Source of the DNA: Chitinophagales bacterium
GTDB taxonomy: Bacteria > Bacteroidota > Bacteroidia > Chitinophagales > Chitinophagaceae
Length of the DNA: 64,000 bases
Reading direction: 5' to 3'
Assembly (NCBI GenBank): GCA_020636495.1
Contig: JACJXQ010000008.1
Coordinates: 372,001 to 436,000 of the forward strand
A program made the position numbers and the translations under genes. Numbering within the stretch: position 1 is the first letter of the stretch; each line of letters opens with the position of its first letter. Under the pieces are notes generated by a model. The model was not told the DNA's origin, ran no database searches, and saw only the letters and a list, made by a program, of their open reading frames with translations. This document shows, piece by piece, positions 53,724-60,241 of this stretch.

Positions 53724-54693
53724 TCTTGTACTTGTTGTCGTCAGGGTTCAGGATAAAGCCTGCTTCCAGCACCTCTTTTATCTGGCTGATACCATCCGGT
53801 ACCGTAAAAACGAGGTCGAAGCCAAGTTGCTCTTTTATCTTGGTGAAGTCCACACGATAATCACGAGGATCCTCATTTTTAGAAACATATTTTACTTTGG
53901 CGTCCGGTATCTGCTTCAGTATCTCATCCACTATCATCTGCTTCTGGTAGTTCTCTTTCGTATCTCCTACGTTGAACACATTAAAAGCAACTTTTTCCTC
54001 TTCAGCTTCTATTACCGCTACTACTGAGCGGGCCAGGTCGTATACATGACAATAAGGCCTCCAGAACTGTTCACCGAATACCACCAGTTCCCTGCCTAGT
54101 GCCAGCTCCTTGGTGAATTCATTCACAGTCAGGTCGAAACGAGGGCGTAATGACAGGCCATATACAGTTGAAAAACGCAGGCATGTTGGTTTACATTTAT
54201 TTGTATGTGGCTGGCTGAGCAAATAATGCTCCGTAGCCACCTTGGTTTCTGCATATAATGAAACCGGTGCCAGTTTAGAATTTTCATTCACATAGGCATC
54301 CGGGTCATCCATTTTGCCATAGTTGCTGCAGGTAGAAGCGAAAACGAATTTTGAAACGCCTTTTTCGTTGGCCACATCATAGAGCAGCTTACTGCCTTCC
54401 AGGTTGGTACTACGGGATAGTTCAGGATCGGCAGCGCAGGCGGGATCACCAACAATTGCAGCCAGGTGCGCTACACAATCCATTCCCTCAACTGCCTTTT
54501 CTACATCATGGCGGTTACGTACATCACCTTTTACAAATTCAAAATTGGCATAATTGAACATATCAATGATAGGTTCGCCGCCATACATAAGCTTGTCCAG
54601 AACGCGCACATGATAGCCTTTTTCGAGCAATTGCCGGGCTAGTACTGAACCTATATAGCCGGCACCGCCGGTAACAAGTATTTTTCGGGGCAT
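53716..54693 (-). CDS. NAD-dependent epimerase/dehydratase (extended SDR)
   Basis: A 325-residue extended SDR enzyme: ILVTGGAGYIGSVLARQLLEKG for the cofactor loop, the Thr/Tyr/Lys triad as STCSNYG and YAETK, and YRVDFTKIKEQLGF near the end. The YAETK active-site tyrosine is intact. It probably epimerises or dehydrates a nucleotide sugar (UDP-Gal/Glc-4-epimerase group). It heads the SDR/LegC/CBS unit, starting 38 bases after a -7 box. Confidence 0.84.
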   Translation of the reverse strand: MPRKILVTGGAGYIGSVLARQLLEKGYHVRVLDKLMYGGEPIIDMFNYANFEFVKGDVRNRHDVEKAVEGMDCVAHLAAIVGDPACAADPELSRSTNLEGSKLLYDVANEKGVSKFVFASTCSNYGKMDDPDAYVNENSKLAPVSLYAETKVATEHYLLSQPHTNKCKPTCLRFSTVYGLSLRPRFDLTVNEFTKELALGRELVVFGEQFWRPYCHVYDLARSVVAVIEAEEEKVAFNVFNVGDTKENYQKQMIVDEILKQIPDAKVKYVSKNEDPRDYRVDFTKIKEQLGFDLVFTVPDGISQIKEVLEAGFILNPDDNKYKNV

Positions 54694-54730
54694 AAAATAT
54701 TACCTGTTTTTAGTTTGGTTACGACGAGGG

Positions 54731-54738
54731 CAAATATA
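54731..54738 (-). promoter_or_regulatory. Putative -7 box for the SDR/LegC/CBS operon
   Basis: On the minus strand TATATTTG matches TAnnTTTG, 38 bases upstream of the start at 54693. A TTTA around 54760-54757 is at the right distance for a weak -33 element. Confidence 0.5.
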
Positions 54739-54761
54739 TAAAAGCAGCCCAAGTATAAAGA

Positions 54762-54798
54762 ACAGGCAATGAACGATAACAAATTATTTATCGCCTGT
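54762..54798 (-). terminator. Possible bulged terminator after the phosphatase gene
   Basis: ACAGGC/GCCTGT outer arms plus GATAA/TTATC inner arms with a 7-base bulge; only a short TCTTTAT tail. It lies 6 bases past the phosphatase stop and may separate that gene from the next operon. Confidence 0.35.
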
Positions 54799-54804
54799 CA
54801 TCGG

Positions 54805-55578
54805 TTAAAATTGAATTAAAGGGTTTCTCAAAGGCTGGCTTTGTAATGTGGCCAGCAGATCGGGGTTATTGAGCACACTCTTTGCCACCTCTGCATGTTT
54901 CACATTGTGCATATCCGTGCCTATATAATCATACATACCCATATTGAACAGCTTTTCCGCCACCTGCTTTACCTGCTTACCATAATAGCCTGCTATGGCA
55001 CCCAGGTTCATTTGCAAATAGCAGCCACGGTCTTTCAATTCTTCATATTTGTTGAAGTCGTGGTGGTAATACATGTACCTTTCGGGGTGTGCCATGATGG
55101 GCTGGTAGCCCTTGGAGGTCAGTTTGAATATGATATCATGCAGATTGATAGGCTCAAACATGAATGATATCTCTACCAGCACCTCATTCTTCCACACGGT
55201 GAGCAGTTGCTCCGTATCTAACAGTTGCAAAAAATAATCATCTATATAATATTCAGCCGCCGCATGTATAGGCATATCAATACCTCTTTCCTTCAACGCC
55301 TCTTTCAGGTCGGCCAGGCCATTGAGAATGGTACCGGGGGTATTGGCAAAATGGTCGACCTTGATATGCGGTGTTGTGACTATCTTTTTATAACCCAGTT
55401 GCTGCAAACTCTGCACCAGTTCTATGCTATCCTCTATACTCTGCGAACCGTCATCAATTGCGGGTATGAAATGCGAGTGCATATCCACACCGATAAACGA
55501 CAGGTCATTGACCAATGGCTGGCCATTGTATGCATGGGTGATCTTTTCCTTCTTTGTGCCAAACAGTCTCGAAAACAT
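54805..55578 (-). CDS. PHP-type tyrosine-protein phosphatase (CpsB/YwqE-like)
   Basis: A 257-residue metal-dependent phosphatase of the PHP superfamily. Metal ligands are seen in DMHSHFIPAIDDG, TTPHIKVD, EVLVEISFMFEP, AHPERYMYY and YIGTDMHNVKH, in the expected order. CpsB-type enzymes dephosphorylate the C-terminal tyrosines of Wzc-like kinases and so tune polymer length. Its separate promoter-proximal position next to the capsule locus fits that pairing with the kinase at 46889-49282. Confidence 0.9.
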   Translation of the reverse strand: MFSRLFGTKKEKITHAYNGQPLVNDLSFIGVDMHSHFIPAIDDGSQSIEDSIELVQSLQQLGYKKIVTTPHIKVDHFANTPGTILNGLADLKEALKERGIDMPIHAAAEYYIDDYFLQLLDTEQLLTVWKNEVLVEISFMFEPINLHDIIFKLTSKGYQPIMAHPERYMYYHHDFNKYEELKDRGCYLQMNLGAIAGYYGKQVKQVAEKLFNMGMYDYIGTDMHNVKHAEVAKSVLNNPDLLATLQSQPLRNPLIQF

Positions 55579-55835
55579 ATATATAATAACTTCTAAGAAC
55601 TATAAAATTACGATATAGGCGGCAAAGCGGCTAATAACGGTTAGTTAATGTGCCGATATGCTTGCCGAATATATGGTATTAGCTACTTCATGGTTTATTT
55701 TGTTAAGTAATGTAATTGCCGGCTTAACTGAAAGCAATACCAGGCTTCTGTAAATAATTGATATAGAACCCATTGCAATAAAATTGTTAAGTAATGTTAA
55801 GTAAAAGGGCAAACGCACCGTATTTAACAACTCAT

Positions 55836-55860
55836 AAAAAAGTCCCGCATGGGCGGGACT
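55836..55860 (-). terminator. Terminator hairpin C of the RNA candidate
   Basis: Perfect 8-bp GC-rich stem with a 4-base loop, then TTTTTT on the minus strand. Confidence 0.85.
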
Positions 55861-55966
55861 GAATCGGTTTGAATGGCTTTGATATGATGGTGGGTGGTGC
55901 ATGGTTTTGGTTTATTATTATACTATCCCGCTTGGGCGGGACTTCCATAAAAGCATTCGCTTTTAT
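55836..55966 (-). ncRNA. Candidate small RNA or attenuator with three hairpins
   Basis: Read on the minus strand, a -7 box TATATTTG (55979-55972) would start transcription near 55965. The RNA would open with stem A (ATAAAAGC/GCTTTTAT, 55966-55947), then stem B (GTCCCGC/GCGGGA, 55943-55926), then a G-poor A/C-rich stretch of about 65 bases, and end with stem C, a perfect 8-bp AGTCCCGC/GCGGGACT hairpin (55860-55841) followed by six T. The arms of B and C are near-identical, so B and C arms could exchange partners. It may be a free small RNA of about 125 bases or a leader controlling the phosphatase gene 260 bases downstream. No known RNA family was recognised. Confidence 0.5.
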
Positions 55967-55971
55967 TACAG

Positions 55972-55979
55972 CAAATATA
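55972..55979 (-). promoter_or_regulatory. Putative -7 box for the RNA candidate
   Basis: TATATTTG on the minus strand matches TAnnTTTG; the predicted start coincides with hairpin A. No clear -33 box was seen. Confidence 0.45.
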
Positions 55980-56110
55980 CGTAATTTTTGTCTGAATCAG
56001 GATTAAAAGATTTTAAGATTTACAAGATGTACGAATGTAGCGATACAATAGCTGTTCCGTTACATCCTCGTTGCTAATTAGGACGGGTGGGGGCATGACT
56101 ACATATATAA

Positions 56111-56272
56111 AGGCTATTTTTCTTACGAATAACATTTAACTCTTCCGTTCTGAATACCGGTCGCAGACCGGGTAACCTGACAGACACAGTTCGTCCTGCG
56201 GAAGAACTGCGCCAGTGGGGGCGTGAGTGGAAAAATAAAATGCTTGTTAGATCAAAACAACAAGAAGATTAA
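56111..56272 (+). pseudogene. Possible coding remnant without start codon
   Basis: A frame open for 53 codons, with no usable start, ends at TAA 56270-56272. Its last two thirds are GC-richer than the surroundings and read as protein-like sequence, with TGRRPGNL, VRPAEELRQWGREWKNKM and RSKQQED. This looks like the 3' end of a lost gene, but no family was recognised. It may also be chance. Confidence 0.3.
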
Positions 56273-56322
56273 ATGACGGATTGTGGTGAGGTATATTAAC
56301 CATCATAGTATTCATATTCAGT

Positions 56323-56829
56323 GTGATATCGAATTTTATAGTTGTATATTTCATGATGCGTAGCATAGATAAGTTTTTTGATGGCAAATCATATGTATAT
56401 CAGTTGATGTATTTCTGTTTGTTGGTTTGCGTATTCAAAATCCTGTTATTACCTTTTGCTATTGCCTTAAAGGTCATTTACCCGGATATTTCTGTGCAGG
56501 GCAGCAGGCATACATGGTTTGATGGGCTGGTATACGCACCATTATTAGAGACGCTTATTTTTCAGTTATTGATTATAAGGTTACTATTGCTAGTGTCTTA
56601 CTTTAAGCAGCGACCCCTATTAATATTTTGTATATCCGCCTTGCTCTTTGGTGTGGCACATACAGGTAATACAACTGTATTGAATGCTACTTTAGCAGGA
56701 ATTGTACTCGCTTATATATATCATTACTATTATTCTCGCGCACAAAGTGGTAAGGCATACTGGAGTACAGCTATTGTTCATTCTGCAAGTAATTTGTTTG
56801 CAATGTTGGCTGCTATGTTGCTTACATGA
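56323..56829 (+). CDS. CPBP-family intramembrane protease-like protein
   Basis: A 168-residue membrane protein with about five helices. The conserved CPBP/Rce1 motifs are degenerate at the first: YAPLLETLIFQ has E76 but lacks the EExxxR doublet and Arg; the second, LLFGVAHTGN, has F109 and H113; the third, IVHSASN, has H153 and N157. CPBP proteins are glutamic-type intramembrane proteases or immunity proteins for bacteriocins. The GTG start at 56323 is chosen; an ATG lies 30 bases later. It follows the gene-poor region and precedes the repeat array. Whether it still cleaves peptides is unclear. Confidence 0.68.
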   Translation: MISNFIVVYFMMRSIDKFFDGKSYVYQLMYFCLLVCVFKILLLPFAIALKVIYPDISVQGSRHTWFDGLVYAPLLETLIFQLLIIRLLLLVSYFKQRPLLIFCISALLFGVAHTGNTTVLNATLAGIVLAYIYHYYYSRAQSGKAYWSTAIVHSASNLFAMLAAMLLT

Positions 56830-56988
56830 CGGTTGAACGAAGGATATGCCCTTTCCGCCTTTGTTGGTGTTCTTCACCAACAAACCTCGTGCAGTACAAG
56901 TTGCAGGTGAAGAACACACTGCAACGGATTAGTGGTATATCCAGCCATAGCCTAGAAGGTGTATAGGTATGATGTGGCGAGATTGCCA

Positions 56989-57352
56989 GGTGTTGTGTGT
57001 CCACGTTTGGGCGAGATCACCACGTCGGTATTGATATTCATAAATACCTCCTCGTGATGACGGGAGTGGGGTGTTGTGTGTCCATGTTTGGGCGAGATCA
57101 CCACGTCGGTATTGATATTCATAAATACCTCCTCGTGATGACGGGAGTGGGGTGTTATGTGTCCATGTTTGGGTGAGATCATCACGTCGGTATTTACATT
57201 CATAAATACCTCCTCATGATGACGGGAGAGGGGGTGTGATGACGGGAGGGGGGTGTTATGTGTCCGTGTTTGGGTGAGATCATCACGCCGGTATTTACAT
57301 TCATAAATACCTCCTCATGATGACGGGAGAGGGGGTGTGATGACGGGAGGGG
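56989..57352. repeat. Tandem array of REP-like palindromic units
   Basis: Four head-to-tail copies: two of 81 bp (56989-57069, 57070-57150) and two of 101 bp (57151-57251, 57252-57352). The longer units carry an extra 20-bp copy of the TGATGACGGGAG segment. Each unit contains an imperfect palindrome on the minus strand, CGTCATCACGAGG at one end and GGTGATCTCG at the other with GGTATT/AATACC inside, similar to the widespread CGTCATTGCGAG/GCAATCTCG repetitive elements. A degenerate fragment (GGCGAGATTGCC) lies just before at about 56976-56988. A 27-residue repeated frame (minus strand) crosses the first units but is broken by the 101-bp period. Confidence 0.85.
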
Positions 57353-57428
57353 AGTTTTCACCGTGCAATAGTTTTTCTACTTTTCCTCAACCTTTTTGCA
57401 TGAAAATTGTCTATTTCGGATATTTGGA

Positions 57429-59879
57429 ATGAATATGAGACATATTGCCGCATTACTACTCGTTTTTCTTAGCTATACAATTGCAGGATATGCCCAGCGT
57501 ACGGGGCCCTCGGGCATACTTACCGGTACGGTAAAGGATAAGCAGACACAGGAGCCTATCCCCAGCGTGAGCATATCGCTGGAGGGGGCCAGCCTGGGCA
57601 CGGTAACGGATATTGATGGGAAATTCACCATTGAGAACATTCCGCCAAAGAGTTATAACGTCAGGATAAAATCCATCGACTATAAGGAGATCATGCTGAA
57701 TAATATCGTGATCACTACGGGTAATGCCGAGATCTTGCAGGTAGAACTGGAGAAGAACAGCATCAACCTGGACGGCGTGGTGATACGCAGCAACCCATTC
57801 AGCAAGTCGGCAGAAACGCCTTTGTCGTTACAATCGCTCTCTGCACAGGAGATAAAGAGCAACCCGGGTGGAAACTTTGATATATCGCGCGTGATACAGG
57901 CTTTCCCCGGTGTGGGTGGTACTTCGGGTTCGGTAGGTGGCTACCGTAACGACCTCATCATTCGCGGTGGCGCGCCTAATGAAAATGTATATTACCTGGA
58001 TGGTATAGAGGTGCCTGTCATCAACCATTTTGCCACGCAGGGCAGCGCGGGCGGGCCTACGGGTATCGTCAATACCAACTTCATCAGCGAGGTGAACCTG
58101 TACACTTCGGCCTTTCCTGCCAAGTATGACAACCCGCTGTCGGGCGTGCTGGAAATGCAGCAGCGCAGCGCCAACCCTGATAAGGTGCAGCACAATGTAA
58201 GGCTCAGCGCAACGGAGCTGGCTTATAGTGTTGACGGGCCGATAAAAAAGGACAAGCTGACCTTCCTGGCATCGGCCAGGCGCTCTTACCTGCAACTGCT
58301 GTTCAAACTACTGGATGTGCCGATACAGCCTTCGTACTGGGATTTCCAGTATAAGGTGGATTATAAGATCAACGACAAGCTGAGCTTTTATACACTGGGC
58401 ATTGGCGCGATAGACAACTTCAGTTTCCTGGTACCACAGGAGCTGACACCGGAGAATGTGTACATCCTGAAAGGCAACCCTACCATCAACCAGTGGAACT
58501 ACACAAACGGGTATGGACTAAAAGGTTTGGTAAAGAACGGCTACTGGAACCTGACCTTCAGCCGCAATATGCTGGACAATGAGCTGAACCGTTTTGAGGA
58601 CAACCAAAACCCGGTAGAATCGGAAAGGATACTGAAAGTAAAATCGCAACAGGCGGAGAACAGGACGCGCTTTGTATGGAATAAATACTTTGACCACTGG
58701 AGCTACAGCTTTGGGGTAGTGGGTCAGTTCTGCGAGTTCTCCAATGATTACTATACAAGGGTGCGCAGCGAGATTAAAGATGCTAATGGCAACGTGGTGC
58801 AGCCCGCATTCGCTGTGCAGGGAAACACCTCGCTCAACTTCTTCCGCTATGGTGCTTTTGCGCAGGCGGCGGTAAAACTGTTCAAAGAGCGTATGACGGT
58901 ATCGGCAGGCCTGCGTACAGATGGAAATACATTTACCAGCAACGGTAATAACCTGGGCAAGACCATCTCGCCAAGGCTTACCGCATCAGTATTTGTTGCA
59001 GAGAACCTGAAGTTCAATACCTCGGCAGCACGCTATTATAAGATACCCACCTATACGGTACTGGGTTTCCAGAGCGGTGGTGTATATGTGAACAAGGGAA
59101 GTGATTATATACAGAGCGACCACCTGGTAGCCGGTTTTGAATACCTGCCTGCGCGTGATACCCGTTTTACACTGGAAGGTTTTTATAAGCAATACAGCAA
59201 TTACCCGGTATCGTTGATAGACAGTATATCGCTGGCTAACAAGGGTGGCGATTTCAATGTGCTTGGTAACGAGCCTATCACCTCAACAGGTAAAGGCAGG
59301 AGCTATGGCGTGGAGTTCCAGTTTCAGCAAAAGCTGACGAAGAATTTCTTTGCGATACTTTCTTATACCTATTACTTCAGCGAGTTTACCAATGCTGACG
59401 GTGTGTACAAGCCGGCTTCGTGGGACAACCGTCATTTGTTGTCCTTTATCGGGGGCTATAAATTCAAACGTAATTATGAGTTGGGCGTTAAGTTCCGTTA
59501 CCAGGGCGGTGCGCCCTATACGCCATTCGACCTTGCAGCTTCTCAACAGAACTACCTGACCACAGGTTCGGGCATAGCTGACAACAGCCAGTTCAATACT
59601 TTGCGTTTAGGTGCTTTCCACTCGATGGATATACGCCTGGATAAGAAATGGAACTTCAGGAAATGGGCGCTGGATGTATTTGTAGACGTGACCAATGTGT
59701 ACCGCAGCGTGCAGCCGCAGTACCCGCAATATACTTTCCAGCGTACGCCGGATAATACCGCTTTCGCCACAACTGACGGGCAACCTGTACAGATGGACGG
59801 CAGCAACGCGATACCTTATATAATCAAGCAGGGCGACCCGGTATCCATACCTACTATCGGGTTCATACTGGCCTTTTAG
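57429..59879 (+). CDS. TonB-dependent outer-membrane receptor
   Basis: An 816-residue receptor from the chosen ATG. It has a signal peptide (MRHIAALLLVFLSYTIAGYAQ), a CarboxypepD_reg-like domain (about 30-115, with TGTVKDKQTQEPIPSVSISL and GTVTDIDGKFTI), a plug domain (about 125-230, with DLIIRGGAPNENVYYLDGIEVP), then a 22-strand barrel typical of the group ending in IPTIGFILAF. It imports an unknown nutrient using TonB energy. The ATG at 57396 would add a non-signal-like leader, so 57429 was preferred. No SusD-like partner gene follows, so it is not a Sus-type polysaccharide system. It is convergent with the next gene, 2 bases away. Confidence 0.9.
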   Translation: MNMRHIAALLLVFLSYTIAGYAQRTGPSGILTGTVKDKQTQEPIPSVSISLEGASLGTVTDIDGKFTIENIPPKSYNVRIKSIDYKEIMLNNIVITTGNAEILQVELEKNSINLDGVVIRSNPFSKSAETPLSLQSLSAQEIKSNPGGNFDISRVIQAFPGVGGTSGSVGGYRNDLIIRGGAPNENVYYLDGIEVPVINHFATQGSAGGPTGIVNTNFISEVNLYTSAFPAKYDNPLSGVLEMQQRSANPDKVQHNVRLSATELAYSVDGPIKKDKLTFLASARRSYLQLLFKLLDVPIQPSYWDFQYKVDYKINDKLSFYTLGIGAIDNFSFLVPQELTPENVYILKGNPTINQWNYTNGYGLKGLVKNGYWNLTFSRNMLDNELNRFEDNQNPVESERILKVKSQQAENRTRFVWNKYFDHWSYSFGVVGQFCEFSNDYYTRVRSEIKDANGNVVQPAFAVQGNTSLNFFRYGAFAQAAVKLFKERMTVSAGLRTDGNTFTSNGNNLGKTISPRLTASVFVAENLKFNTSAARYYKIPTYTVLGFQSGGVYVNKGSDYIQSDHLVAGFEYLPARDTRFTLEGFYKQYSNYPVSLIDSISLANKGGDFNVLGNEPITSTGKGRSYGVEFQFQQKLTKNFFAILSYTYYFSEFTNADGVYKPASWDNRHLLSFIGGYKFKRNYELGVKFRYQGGAPYTPFDLAASQQNYLTTGSGIADNSQFNTLRLGAFHSMDIRLDKKWNFRKWALDVFVDVTNVYRSVQPQYPQYTFQRTPDNTAFATTDGQPVQMDGSNAIPYIIKQGDPVSIPTIGFILAF

Positions 59880-59881
59880 GT

Positions 59882-60193
59882 TTAGTATATCTCGTGGTTG
59901 GTCTTGTATTTCCTGAGGCGTTTTTCGGCACGCTCCAGCTTGCCGTATATGGCATTCTTTTCTTTTGATGTCCACACGTCGTCGGCGGCATAGTCTTCCA
60001 TAGCCTGCTTGATGATCTCCTGCTCGCGCATCAGCTTATTGTATTCCAGCTCTGAGACCTTTTTTTTCTTATAGGCCGCTTTTATCTCTTTTTCCTGTTT
60101 CTTCTGCCTGTCCTTCAGGTCTTGCTGGGCATAACCCATTATGCCGGTGCCTAACATAAACATGACCAGCAACGTAATGAATTTTGACTGCAT
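59882..60193 (-). CDS. Small secreted coiled-coil protein
   Basis: A 103-residue protein with a signal peptide (ITLLVMFMLGTGIMGYAQ, cut near residue 22) followed by a very charged helical region, KDRQKKQEKEIKAAYKKKKVSE and so on to LRKYKTNHEIY. It looks like one long helix or coiled coil in the periplasm. No family was recognised. It lies at the end of a minus-strand pair with the large membrane/TPR gene upstream (48-base gap). Confidence 0.65.
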   Translation of the reverse strand: MQSKFITLLVMFMLGTGIMGYAQQDLKDRQKKQEKEIKAAYKKKKVSELEYNKLMREQEIIKQAMEDYAADDVWTSKEKNAIYGKLERAEKRLRKYKTNHEIY

Positions 60194-60241
60194 AACTATA
60201 CTATTTGGCTGCCCTGAAATTACAAAATCCTCCTAATGGAA

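Larger units (their letters stand above)
55579..56322. other. Gene-poor region with small-RNA candidate and coding remnant
   Basis: No intact gene in this 744-bp stretch. It holds the hairpin-rich transcription unit at 55836-55966 and a short coding-like island near 56111-56272, both listed separately. The sequence GTTAAGTAATGT occurs twice (around 55702 and 55787). Confidence 0.65.

Noticed and set aside
55645..55902. Open frame beginning MHHPPSY as a possible histidine leader peptide
   Set aside because: Only two consecutive His codons, and the frame runs on through the terminator for 85 codons, unlike a leader peptide. The nearby gene is not an amino-acid biosynthesis gene.
56952..57203. 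Open frame with a 27-residue repeat across the tandem units
   Set aside because: It exists because the first repeat period (81 bp) is a multiple of 3. The 101-bp units break the frame, and the DNA is better explained as palindromic repeats.
56989..57352. CRISPR array
   Set aside because: Units are adjacent with no unique spacers, and no cas gene is present.
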